Positions 34,528 through 42,495 of a stretch of DNA of 64,000 nt are shown one piece after another. The notes beneath the pieces were generated by a model. The model ran no database searches. It was given only the letters and a program-made list of their open reading frames with translations, and had not been told where the DNA came from. The translations under genes were made by a program, and so were the position numbers. This stretch comes from Microbacterium binotii (GTDB lineage Bacteria > Actinomycetota > Actinomycetes > Actinomycetales > Microbacteriaceae): positions 992,001 to 1,056,000 of the forward strand of contig NZ_CP090347.1 in assembly GCF_021398715.1 (NCBI RefSeq). The letters run 5' to 3'. The first letter of the stretch is position 1, and every line of letters begins with the position of its first letter.

Positions 34528-35334
34528 TCAGGCGCCGGGAGAATGCCCGGATTGGGCGTGCGTATCCATGCGCCGCAGCCAATCGCGGATCAGCGCGGTT
34601 GTGATCTGCGGCTGCTCCAGGTGCACGTTGTGCCCCGCGAGGTCCAGGACCGCGTAGGTGCCGCGCGGATAGTGGTCGCGAAAGCGCCAGCCGTCCTCAT
34701 AACCCACCACGTCGTCCTGTCGTCCGAAAAGGTGCAGCGCCGGCAGGGTGAACGGCTCGGGGTGCGCCAGTTCGGGGACCGCGGGCAGCGTGTAGTCGGC
34801 CGCGATGCGGTCGATGACGGTCTGGTCGGAGCCGCGCAAGCCGGGAAGGACGTACTCGCTGAAGGCGTCGAACGACGCTGCATCCTGCACCACGCTCACT
34901 TCGGCGAAATCGCCGCGGGCATCACCCGCAGCGTCGAGCACGGCATCGTCCACACGGAGCACCTGCCGCGGCGGCACGACGCGCGCGTCATGGCGGGGCT
35001 CGAAGACACCGGCGAGCGTGGCCAGTCCCAGCACCCGTTCGCGCATCTCGTGCGCCACGTAGCGGGCGATCATCGCGCCGAAAGAGTTGCCGATGATCGC
35101 GAACGGGGCCTCTCCGAGCGTCGAGCGCACGTCGTCGATGACCGATGCGGCGACCTCGAGAGCACTCGCGGCATCGGACAGCGGTGCGCCCTCAGCCCAT
35201 GGCAGGTCGAGGTAGATGCGTCGCCAGGGGCGGTCGGCGATCGCTTCTTCGAGGGGAAGCATGATGCGGTGATCGACGCCGAAGCCGTGGATGATGACGA
35301 TCGGGCGGCCGGATCCGGAGGTGCGTGCGATCAC
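34528..35334 (-). CDS. Alpha/beta hydrolase
   Basis: A 268-residue hydrolase with the oxyanion segment IVIIHGFGVDH, nucleophile elbow IGNSFGAMIA (Ser near 95), a lid region in the middle and the catalytic His in LAGHNVHLEQP. The substrate is unknown. The GTG at 35334 is chosen over longer open frames because AGCGTA on the plus strand (TACGCT on the coding strand, 35341-35346) is exactly six bases upstream. It diverges from the VOC-family gene. Confidence 0.88.
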   Translation of the reverse strand: MIARTSGSGRPIVIIHGFGVDHRIMLPLEEAIADRPWRRIYLDLPWAEGAPLSDAASALEVAASVIDDVRSTLGEAPFAIIGNSFGAMIARYVAHEMRERVLGLATLAGVFEPRHDARVVPPRQVLRVDDAVLDAAGDARGDFAEVSVVQDAASFDAFSEYVLPGLRGSDQTVIDRIAADYTLPAVPELAHPEPFTLPALHLFGRQDDVVGYEDGWRFRDHYPRGTYAVLDLAGHNVHLEQPQITTALIRDWLRRMDTHAQSGHSPGA

Positions 35335-35415
35335 CCATCGAGCGTATGCCGCGTCTGCGACATCGTGGCCGTTCGGTTCAAGACCTCGCGGCCGCGCACA
35401 CCTAGCGTGGGACAC

Positions 35416-35814
35416 ATGGCACTGAGACTCGGATTCATCGGCATCGTCACGCAGGACATGGCCGCGTCGCTCGCGTTCTACCGCTCGCTGGGCGTCGACA
35501 TCCCGGGAGGACAGGACGACGCCCCACATGTCGATGCGCGGCTGGATGACGGGGTCGCGCTCGCGTGGGACACGCTCGACACCATCCACAGCTTCGATCC
35601 GGCATACGAGCCCGCATCCGGGGGTCATCGGATCGCGCTCGCGTTCGATCAGGGGGCGCCGGATCGGGTGGATGCGGTGTTCGCCGAGCTTGTGGATGCG
35701 GGCTACGCGGGGCACGTCGCGCCGTGGGATGCGCCGTGGGGTCAGCGGTACGCGACCCTCCTCGACCCCGACGGCAACTCGATCGATCTCTACGCGGCGC
35801 TCGACGCGAACTGA
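35416..35814 (+). CDS. VOC (glyoxalase/bleomycin-resistance-like) family protein
   Basis: A 132-residue protein with the two beta-alpha-beta-beta-beta modules of the vicinal oxygen chelate fold: LGFIGIVTQDMAASLAFYRSLG at the start and YATLLDPDGNSIDLYA at the end. Family members are metal enzymes (glyoxalases, dioxygenases) or drug-binding proteins; the role here is not predictable. TAGCGT (35403-35408) lies seven bases before the ATG. The last 25 bases overlap the converging AraC-type gene. Confidence 0.87.
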   Translation: MALRLGFIGIVTQDMAASLAFYRSLGVDIPGGQDDAPHVDARLDDGVALAWDTLDTIHSFDPAYEPASGGHRIALAFDQGAPDRVDAVFAELVDAGYAGHVAPWDAPWGQRYATLLDPDGNSIDLYAALDAN

Positions 35815-36470
35815 GCGGGGCTCGCGCCGACGAGGCGGCGAAACTCCCGCGTGAGGTGCGATTGGTCGGCGTACCCCGCCGCCGCGGCGACGTCGGCGAG
35901 CGTGCGGTCGCTCCGCAGGAGTCGCTGCGCGCGGCGCGCCCGCTCGAGGCGCACGAGGGTCGCGTACCCGTACCCGAAGCGCTCGCCCATCCGGCGGCGG
36001 AACGTGCGCTCGGTCTCATTCATCTCCGCAGCGATACGCGCCGCGGAGACCGCGCGTCGCGCGCCGATCTGGACCGCTCGTGACCATGGGTTCTCGACGG
36101 TCGCGCGGCCGGCGATCTCGACGAGGCCGGCGGTGGGATGCGGGCCGTCGCCGAAGCGAACCATCCGCTCGCGGAGGGTACGCGCCGCATCCGCGGTCAC
36201 GGTATCGGCAAGGGGAACGAGTCGGTCTGCCAGCAGGGGAAGGGCGGCGCGGAATAACCCGTGTGCCCGACCAGGCGACAGACGCAGCCCGAAAGACCCG
36301 CTCTCCGGGTCGGCGACGGCGGCGATCCACCGCGTCGAGGGGCCGGCGACGTACACCGCGTCGTCCAGCAGGATCAGATCGACGCATCCGTCGGCGGGTA
36401 CCGCGCCGCCCGCCCCGCCGCTCGAGCGCCAGAGGGCAGACCCGTCGGGCAGCGCGAGTTCGGTGTACAC
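35790..36470 (-). CDS. AraC family transcriptional regulator
   Basis: A 226-residue regulator. The first about 140 residues form a DUF6597-like sensing domain (GCVDLILLDDAVYVAGPST). The C-terminal AraC domain (about 140-222) has two helix-turn-helix units, ending ADQSHLTREFRRLVGASPAQF. The GTG start at 36470 lies six bases after CACAAT, so it may be leaderless. It overlaps the end of the VOC gene by 25 bases. Confidence 0.88.
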   Translation of the reverse strand: MYTELALPDGSALWRSSGGAGGAVPADGCVDLILLDDAVYVAGPSTRWIAAVADPESGSFGLRLSPGRAHGLFRAALPLLADRLVPLADTVTADAARTLRERMVRFGDGPHPTAGLVEIAGRATVENPWSRAVQIGARRAVSAARIAAEMNETERTFRRRMGERFGYGYATLVRLERARRAQRLLRSDRTLADVAAAAGYADQSHLTREFRRLVGASPAQFASSAA

Positions 36471-36507
36471 GCTGCCATTGTGCCCGCTGCCTGCGGCAGG
36501 CGTGCGG

Positions 36508-36954
36508 TCAGTCTCCCGCCGCCCGCACCAGAACGTCGTTGCGTTGCCGGATGAGCCGCCGCAGATACGGCACCAGCACGAGTCGTTCGGCCAGCCGGCC
36601 GAACACCGGCGATGCGATCGTCAGGACGTCGGTCATGACGGTCTGCCCATCGTGAGTCTCGAATCGGTGCTCGTGGCGGAAGGTGCGGAACGGACCACGC
36701 ACCTGCTCGTCGACGAAGCGGTGAGGACGATCGAGCGCGGTGATCTCGGATGTCATCCGGAAGCGCCAACCGAAGTGCCGGGCGCTCCAGGTGACGGTCT
36801 CGCCCAGACCGATGAGGCCGCTCGTGACGCCGGCAACGGCGCGTTCACCGGAACGTGCCATCGACTCGAGGTGCGCGTCGATGCTGAGCGATTGATCGAA
36901 CAGTCGCTCGACGGGCACCTGAGCGCGGGTGACGACGGTGAAGCTCGAGACCAT
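36508..36954 (-). CDS. SRPBCC (START-like) protein
   Basis: A 148-residue protein of the SRPBCC fold: FTVVTRAQVPVERLFDQSLSID at the start and a long C-terminal helix (PVFGRLAERLVLVPYLRRLIRQRN). Members bind hydrophobic ligands in a deep cavity. It follows, on the same strand, a TIGR01777 epimerase; fusions or pairs of these two are common, so they probably act together. AAGGAG lies before the start. Confidence 0.85.
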   Translation of the reverse strand: MVSSFTVVTRAQVPVERLFDQSLSIDAHLESMARSGERAVAGVTSGLIGLGETVTWSARHFGWRFRMTSEITALDRPHRFVDEQVRGPFRTFRHEHRFETHDGQTVMTDVLTIASPVFGRLAERLVLVPYLRRLIRQRNDVLVRAAGD

Positions 36955-36999
36955 GCATTGACTCCTTGTCTCCCTCGCGGTTCGGGCTGCGACCTCGCG

Positions 37000-37956
37000 T
37001 CAGATCGCATCCTCGAGATGCGGCCGGCGGAAGGTGTATCCGGCGGCGTCGAGCACGCCCGGAACGACCCAACGGCTCTTGAGGACGAGCTCCGGTTCGG
37101 TACGCAGCACCCACATCGCGGGCTCCAGCATCCATCGCCATGCGGGCAGCCCGATCGGCATGCCGGTCTTGCGGCGCAGCGCGCGCATGAGCGTGCGGTT
37201 GTCGGTCGGTTCTGGGCTCGCGAGGTTCACGGCGCCTGTGATCTCCTCATGCTCGGCGAGGAACCTGACGGCTCCGATCACGTCGTCGATGTGTATCCAG
37301 CTGAACTTCTGCCGCCCACGCGTCCGGTGCCAGCCGGAACGCGGGGATCCGGTCGGGTGCGACCCGATGCCGCGGTATCGACGGTGAGGGAACCAGGGCG
37401 AGTCGATCTGCGGCCCGCCCAGTCCCCACCGCGCGAGGCGACGCAGCATGTCGGGCGCGGGGCCGTCGCCGAACACGATGGCCATTCGCAGCGCCACGCG
37501 GCGCGTGCGGGGCAGCTCGTCGCTGAAGAACTCCCGTTCCCATTCCCGCGCGACATCCACGGAGAATCCCTCGCCGAGAGTTCCGGAGGCCTCGTCGTTG
37601 GCGCGCTGCTCCTCGTGCCGATAGATCGTGGCCGTGGAGGCGTTCAACCACAGCGGAGGCGGGTTCTCTGCGGCTGCCACGGCGTGGCGGAGGGCCCGCG
37701 TGGTCTCGACGCGAGAACGCAGGATCTCGTTCCGATTGACGTCGGTGTACCGGCAGTTCACGGACTTGCCGGCGAGATTGATGAGAAGGTCGGCGCCGTC
37801 GATCGCGTCGACGAGCGCCCGCGGATCGTTCCAGCCCACGCGCTCCGTGCGTCCGATGCGTCGCACCACGTAGCCGTCGGCTCGCAGCGCCTCGACGAGC
37901 TCGCGCCCCACGAACCCGCTCGCCCCGGCGACGACCGCCACCCGCTCGTCCGTCAT
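37000..37956 (-). CDS. TIGR01777-family NAD-dependent epimerase-like protein
   Basis: A 318-residue short-chain dehydrogenase-like protein. The nucleotide-binding motif is GASGFVGRELV (11-21). The catalytic Tyr-x3-Lys is replaced by TATIYRHEEQ, typical of the TIGR01777 group (YfcH type). HxxDVIGAVRFL and a C-terminal DUF1731-like part (PAWRWMLEPAMWVLRTEPELVLKSRWVVP) complete it. The role is not established. The start is at 37956 with GGCGGAGCGC upstream; the SRPBCC partner starts 45 bases after its stop. Confidence 0.9.
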   Translation of the reverse strand: MTDERVAVVAGASGFVGRELVEALRADGYVVRRIGRTERVGWNDPRALVDAIDGADLLINLAGKSVNCRYTDVNRNEILRSRVETTRALRHAVAAAENPPPLWLNASTATIYRHEEQRANDEASGTLGEGFSVDVAREWEREFFSDELPRTRRVALRMAIVFGDGPAPDMLRRLARWGLGGPQIDSPWFPHRRYRGIGSHPTGSPRSGWHRTRGRQKFSWIHIDDVIGAVRFLAEHEEITGAVNLASPEPTDNRTLMRALRRKTGMPIGLPAWRWMLEPAMWVLRTEPELVLKSRWVVPGVLDAAGYTFRRPHLEDAI

Positions 37957-38042
37957 GCGCTCCGCCCTCTGCCGACCTTCCGTGCCTCGACCGTACCGTC
38001 GCCTCGCGGCCCGGCCTCACCGCTCCCGGGATAATGGAGCGG

Positions 38043-38432
38043 ATGGATCCGTGGGAACTGCGCGAGTGGCATGCCGAGTACCTCGACGCCTGCAACCGCC
38101 ACGACCTGGACGCCGTCCGCGCGCTGATCGATTCGGACGTGCGTCGTGCGCACCTGCCGAGCGGTCGGGACGCGTGGATCGATGATCTCGCGCATCTGTT
38201 CCACGCCTTCCCGGATTGGCAGTGGCGACGCATCCAACTCGTGATCGAGGACGACCGGATCGCCGCACACCTGCGCGGCAGCGGAACCCACACCGGTGTC
38301 TACCGCGGAATCTCCGCCACACGTCGTCACGTGAATGTGGCGGAGTTCGCGATGTACCGGGTGGTCGGCGCTCGCATCGTCGAGTTCACCGGAACGGGCG
38401 ACGCCGAACTGCGGCAGCAGCTCGGCGCATAG
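38043..38432 (+). CDS. SnoaL/NTF2-like polyketide-cyclase-type protein
   Basis: A 129-residue cone-shaped NTF2/SnoaL-fold protein: WHAEYLDACNRHDLDAVRALI at the start, FPDWQWRRIQLVIEDDRIAAHL in the middle. Some members cyclise polyketides, many have other roles. ATG at 38043 is preferred over ATG at 38034, because the latter falls inside GATAAT (38030-38035), a near-perfect -10 that is seven bases before 38043. Confidence 0.8.
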   Translation: MDPWELREWHAEYLDACNRHDLDAVRALIDSDVRRAHLPSGRDAWIDDLAHLFHAFPDWQWRRIQLVIEDDRIAAHLRGSGTHTGVYRGISATRRHVNVAEFAMYRVVGARIVEFTGTGDAELRQQLGA

Positions 38433-38437
38433 CCGCG

Positions 38438-38782
38438 TCAGTGCGCGGCGTCGTACGCGTCGATGACGGATGCGGCCACGCGCCCGCGCTCGGACACCTG
38501 GTGGCCGTTGGCCTTCGCCCACTCGCGGATGGCAGTGAGGTCTCGTGTCGAGGAGGTGGCCCGAGCACGCGGCTTGATGCTCGCGGTCGAGCGGCCGGAG
38601 ATGCGGCGGGCCGCCGACACATAGGGGGCCATCGCGTCGCGCAGCGCCGCGGCGTTCGTATCCGAGAGGTCGATCTCGTAGGCGATGCCGTCGAGGGAGA
38701 AGAGCACGGTCTCGCCCTCGCCCACCTCCAGGACGGAGCCGTCGAGGTCGTCTACGAGCTGGTGGACGATTCTGCGCGCCAT
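38438..38782 (-). CDS. lsr2: Lsr2-family nucleoid protein
   Basis: A 114-residue H-NS-like protein. The N-terminal dimerisation domain (about 1-60: HQLVDDLDGS, FSLDGIAYEIDLSD) and C-terminal DNA-binding domain (about 75-112) are both present. The minor-groove motif is RGR in ERGRVAASVIDAY, preceded by IREWAKANGH. Lsr2 silences AT-rich, often acquired, DNA. TATGGT six bases before the ATG fits a leaderless transcript. A few residues near 60-75 (SIKPRARATSSTRD) form a basic linker. Confidence 0.95.
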   Translation of the reverse strand: MARRIVHQLVDDLDGSVLEVGEGETVLFSLDGIAYEIDLSDTNAAALRDAMAPYVSAARRISGRSTASIKPRARATSSTRDLTAIREWAKANGHQVSERGRVAASVIDAYDAAH

Positions 38783-38809
38783 GACGTTACCATACAGATC
38801 GGCGGCGTC

Positions 38810-39658
38810 TCACGGCAGCAGCCGCGCCCGGCGCGCCTTCGCCACGGCCGCATGCCGCGTCGTGGCCTCCAGTTTCGACATCGCCGCCGCGAGGTACGAC
38901 TTGACCGTCGTCTCCTTCAGCGCGAGCTCCTGAGCGATCTGCGCATTGGTCGACCCGAGCGCAGCGCATGCGAGCACGTCCAACTCGCGCGGTGAGAGCT
39001 GCACCGACGCCGATGAGGTGGACCGGTCGCCTGCCGCGACGTCCGCGAGGCGGCGTTCGACGGCGGCGAGGCGCTCGCGCAGTGCGGCGTCGCTGACCGT
39101 CGCGGAGATCGCACGAAGCTCCGCGAAGCTCTCCCGCACCTGCTCGCGCGCTGCGGCGTCCCACGCGCTCTCAGGGGCGGCATCCTGGGCGCGCTCGACA
39201 CGGCGCGCGACCTCGTCGCGGATGCGGAGTTCGGATGCGAGGGCGTCGGCGATCTTCAACGCCGGCGCCGCCGTCACGTCATCCACGGCCGTCTGACCCC
39301 AGGAGCCGCAGTACAGCACGCCGCGAGTGCGGCCCGCCGCGACGACCGGGACCGCGAAGAGGGTCGCGATGCCTTCGCCGAGGATAGGGCCGTCGTAGTC
39401 GTGGGTGATTCCGCGTGCGCTCCGGTAGTCCAGAGCGAGGCGAGGGCGCTTCTCCGTCAGAGCTCTTCCGCCGAGCCCGCGCTGCTCGCGCACGACGAGA
39501 CCTTCGATGGTCCGGCCGCGCGCTCCGACGATGGAACTGACGTGCACGGAGTGCTCGCGGACGAGTCCGCCGAAGGCGACGGGAAAGCGCGTGCGGGCGA
39601 CCAGATCGTGGACGGCGCGCGTCATCAACTGCAGATCGCTGGTGGTTCCGGGGGACAT
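38810..39658 (-). CDS. GAF-LuxR transcriptional regulator
   Basis: A 282-residue regulator. The N-terminal half (about 20-140) looks like a GAF sensor domain (VREQRGLGGRALTEKRPRLA, YDGPILGEGIATLFAVPVV). A coiled linker follows, then a LuxR-type helix-turn-helix (about 215-275: LSPRELDVLACAALGSTNAQIAQ). It diverges across 131 bases from the acetate permease operon and is the best candidate for its regulator (inference). No phospho-acceptor domain is present. Confidence 0.88.
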   Translation of the reverse strand: MSPGTTSDLQLMTRAVHDLVARTRFPVAFGGLVREHSVHVSSIVGARGRTIEGLVVREQRGLGGRALTEKRPRLALDYRSARGITHDYDGPILGEGIATLFAVPVVAAGRTRGVLYCGSWGQTAVDDVTAAPALKIADALASELRIRDEVARRVERAQDAAPESAWDAAAREQVRESFAELRAISATVSDAALRERLAAVERRLADVAAGDRSTSSASVQLSPRELDVLACAALGSTNAQIAQELALKETTVKSYLAAAMSKLEATTRHAAVAKARRARLLP

Positions 39659-39789
39659 AGGTGCTACCTACTTCCGGGGGTGTCGGCCTCGTTGCCGATT
39701 TTCGTAGCGTCGACCCTACCATCGCCGCGAAGAGGCGACGACGGCTCGGATGGACACCCCGCATCCGCGGCATGAGGCAAGGAGGCCAC

Positions 39790-40143
39790 ATGACTGAATC
39801 GCACGACCGCGCTGCCGACGGCGCGGGAATCGACTACATCGAGGTCGAGGAATCACCCCCGTTCCAACGCCTGAAACGAGCGCAGCGCGCGTTCGTCTTC
39901 CCCCTCGCGATCGCCTTCCTGCTCTGGTACTTCGCCTACGTGCTGCTCTCGTCCTTCGCTGCGGACTTCATGGCCACGCGCGTCTCGGGAGACATCACCG
40001 TGGGTCTGTTGCTCGGGCTCGGCCAGTTCGTCTCGACGTTCGTCATCACGATGGCCTACGTCGCCTACGCCAACCGGCGCCTCGACCCGCAGTCGCGCGC
40101 GATCCGTGAGGATCTGGAGCGGCGAGAGGCGGGTGCGCGATGA
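39790..40143 (+). CDS. DUF485 membrane protein
   Basis: A 117-residue protein with two membrane helices (about 36-58 and 70-95) and the DUF485 pattern (SPPFQRLKRAQRAFVFPLAIAF). DUF485 proteins almost always precede acetate/solute:cation symporters. AAGGAGG (39779-39785) is a strong ribosome site four bases before the ATG. It overlaps actP by four bases (ATGA). Confidence 0.93.
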   Translation: MTESHDRAADGAGIDYIEVEESPPFQRLKRAQRAFVFPLAIAFLLWYFAYVLLSSFAADFMATRVSGDITVGLLLGLGQFVSTFVITMAYVAYANRRLDPQSRAIREDLERREAGAR

Positions 40144-41756
40144 ACGAGGTCTTCGGAGCCATCCACGCAGCTGTGCAGACGGTCGAGAACGATCCCGTCC
40201 TGAACATCTCGATCTTCGCGGCGTTCGTCGCCGTGACGCTGTTCATCGTGATCCGCGCGTCACGCAACAACAAGACCGCCGCCGACTATTACGCGGCCGG
40301 TCGCTCATTCACCGGGCCGCAGAACGGCTTCGCGATCGCCGGCGACTACCTGTCGGCGGCGTCCTTCCTCGGCATCTGCGGAGCCATCGCGATCAACGGC
40401 TACGACGGGTTCCTCTACTCGATCGGGTTCCTGGTGGCATGGCTGGTGGCGCTTCTGCTCGTGGCAGAGCTGATGCGCAACACCGGACGCTTCACGATGG
40501 CCGATGTCCTGTCGTTCCGTCTCAAGGAACGACCGGTGCGGATGGCGGCGGCCATCACGACCCTCGCGGTGTGCTTCTTCTATCTGCTCGCGCAGATGGC
40601 TGGCGCCGGCGGTCTGGTCTCGTTGCTGCTGGGCATCGGCGACCAGATCGGGCAGTCCATCGTCGTCGCCGTGGTCGGCGTGCTGATGATCGTCTACGTG
40701 CTCATCGGCGGGATGAAGGGCACGACCTGGGTGCAGATCGTCAAAGCGTTCCTGCTCATCGGCGGCGCTCTCGTCATGACCGTCTGGGTGCTCGCGATCA
40801 ACGGGTTCAACCTGAACACGCTGCTCGAGAGCGCTGTCGCCGCCTCGCCGAAGGGTGAAGCGGTGCTCGGCCCGGGCCTCCAGTACGGCAAGAACCCGTG
40901 GGACTTCATCTCGCTGGCCCTCGCACTCGTGCTCGGCACGGCGGGTCTGCCGCACGTGCTGATGCGCTTCTATACGGTGCCCACCGCGAAGGAAGCACGG
41001 CGTTCGGTGGTCTGGGCGATCTGGTTGATCGGCCTCTTCTATCTCCTCACCCTCGTGCTCGGCTACGGCGCGGGTGCGCTGGTGGGGCCCGAGACCATTG
41101 CGGCTGCGCCGGGCGGCGTCAACTCCGCAGCCCCCCTGCTCGCCCTCTACCTGGGTGGTCCCGTTCTGCTCGGGTTCATCTCCGCGGTGGCGTTCGCAAC
41201 GATCCTTGCGGTCGTCGCCGGCCTCACGATCACGGCGGCCGCATCGTTCGCGCACGACATCTACGCGAGTGTCGTGAAGAAGGGCAATGTGCCCCCGGAC
41301 GGCGAGGTCAAGGTCGCGCGGCGCACGGTCATCGTCATCGGGGTGCTGGCCATCCTCGGCGGCATCGGCGTACAGGGTCAGAACGTGGCGTTCCTGGTCG
41401 CGCTGGCCTTCGCCGTCGCCGCCTCGGCGAACCTGCCCACCATCCTGTTCTCGCTGTTCTGGCGCAGGTTCACGACGCGCGGCGCGGTGTGGAGCATGTA
41501 CGGCGGGCTCGGGGCGGCGATCGTGCTGATCGTGCTGTCGCCCGTGTTCTGGGGTACGCCCACGAGCGTGTTCAAGGACGTCGGTGTCGCGATCTGGCCG
41601 CTCAACAACCCGGGCATCATCTCGATCCCGCTGGGCTTCTTCCTCGGATGGCTGGGGTCGGTGACCTCACGTCGCGCCGAGGATCGCAAGAAGGCCGCCG
41701 AGATGGAGGTGCGCTCGCTCACCGGATTCGGGGCCGAGAAGGCGGTCGACCACTAG
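40140..41756 (+). CDS. actP: Cation/acetate symporter ActP
   Basis: A 538-residue member of the sodium:solute symporter family with about 13 membrane helices. The family core is visible: AADYYAAGRSFTGPQNGFAIAGDYLSAASFLG near residue 45, GMKGTTWVQIVKAFLL and AGLTITAAASFAHDIYA. ActP takes up acetate and related short carboxylates. It is co-transcribed with DUF485. The nearby GAF-LuxR gene may regulate it. Confidence 0.93.
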   Translation: MNEVFGAIHAAVQTVENDPVLNISIFAAFVAVTLFIVIRASRNNKTAADYYAAGRSFTGPQNGFAIAGDYLSAASFLGICGAIAINGYDGFLYSIGFLVAWLVALLLVAELMRNTGRFTMADVLSFRLKERPVRMAAAITTLAVCFFYLLAQMAGAGGLVSLLLGIGDQIGQSIVVAVVGVLMIVYVLIGGMKGTTWVQIVKAFLLIGGALVMTVWVLAINGFNLNTLLESAVAASPKGEAVLGPGLQYGKNPWDFISLALALVLGTAGLPHVLMRFYTVPTAKEARRSVVWAIWLIGLFYLLTLVLGYGAGALVGPETIAAAPGGVNSAAPLLALYLGGPVLLGFISAVAFATILAVVAGLTITAAASFAHDIYASVVKKGNVPPDGEVKVARRTVIVIGVLAILGGIGVQGQNVAFLVALAFAVAASANLPTILFSLFWRRFTTRGAVWSMYGGLGAAIVLIVLSPVFWGTPTSVFKDVGVAIWPLNNPGIISIPLGFFLGWLGSVTSRRAEDRKKAAEMEVRSLTGFGAEKAVDH

Positions 41757-41759
41757 CGA

Positions 41760-41798
41760 CATCGTCCGGCGGGCGGCCTACACGCCCGCCGGACGATG
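41760..41798. terminator. Bidirectional terminator between actP and the alkyltransferase-like gene
   Basis: CATCGTCCGGCGGGCG (41760-41775) pairs with CGCCCGCCGGACGATG (41783-41798), a perfect 16-bp stem with a 7-base loop. It starts right after the actP stop and overlaps the last codons of the converging gene. Confidence 0.85.
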
Positions 41799-42296
41799 CG
41801 CGGCCTCGAGCTCGAGCAGGTAGCGCTTGTGCTCGGGGCGCCCGCCGTACTCGCCGATCGAGCCGTCGGAGCGGATGACGCGATGCGCGGGGATCACGAG
41901 CGAGATGGGCGTGTGGGCGCACGCGGATCCGACGGCGCGATGCGCCCGCGGAGAACCGGCCTCGACCGCGATCTCGCCGTAGCTGGCCGTCTCTCCATAC
42001 GGGATGCGGGAGACCGCTTCCAATGCGTCGCGGGCGAAGCCGCTGACCAGACTCAGGTCCAGTTCGATGTCGAACGCCGTGCGCGCCCCCTCGAAGTACT
42101 CGTCGATCTGGCCGAGCAGCGCATCGGCGTCGTCGTCGATGGGTGCCGGCTCCCGGCCCAGACGCTGCGTCCACGCAGCGAGGGCGGAGCCGAGGGGCGC
42201 GGCGAGGAACTCGAAGCCGATGAGGCCGGCGTCGCTCGTCAGAACGAGGGCGTCGCCGAGGGGCGTCGGATGGATGCGGAAGCCGGTCGGGGTCAT
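41778..42296 (-). CDS. Alkyltransferase-like protein (MGMT family, catalytic Cys replaced)
   Basis: A 172-residue homologue of O6-methylguanine-DNA methyltransferase. The helix-turn-helix part (PYGETASYGEIAVEAGSPRAHRAVG) and the loop after the active site (EYGGRPEHKRYLLELE) are intact, but the active-site PCHR motif reads PAHR (IPAHRVI), with codon GCG for Ala. It cannot accept an alkyl group. Alkyltransferase-like proteins of this kind bind O6-alkylguanine and hand the site to nucleotide excision repair. The N-terminal domain is also complete. The start at 42296 gives the family length. Confidence 0.88.
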   Translation of the reverse strand: MTPTGFRIHPTPLGDALVLTSDAGLIGFEFLAAPLGSALAAWTQRLGREPAPIDDDADALLGQIDEYFEGARTAFDIELDLSLVSGFARDALEAVSRIPYGETASYGEIAVEAGSPRAHRAVGSACAHTPISLVIPAHRVIRSDGSIGEYGGRPEHKRYLLELEAAHRPAGV

Positions 42297-42495
42297 GTGC
42301 TCATCCTTCTCGTGCGCGCACTCCTTCCGCGGGGGAGAGCGTCCGCCCGGCGGACAACGCGCGGGCCGGGTGATCGTGGGGAGGAACGGCCGGTCCGTTC
42401 GGCGTGTCGCCAATCCGGCGAAACTCGGCCGTGGTTGAGCCCCGCTCGTCCATCTCACGCCTATGGTGACACGTGTGTGGCGTGGAGAAGGCACC

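Noticed and set aside
38034..38042. ATG at 38034 as start of the SnoaL-like gene
   Set aside because: It lies inside the GATAAT -10 box; the ATG at 38043 is correctly placed for a leaderless start.
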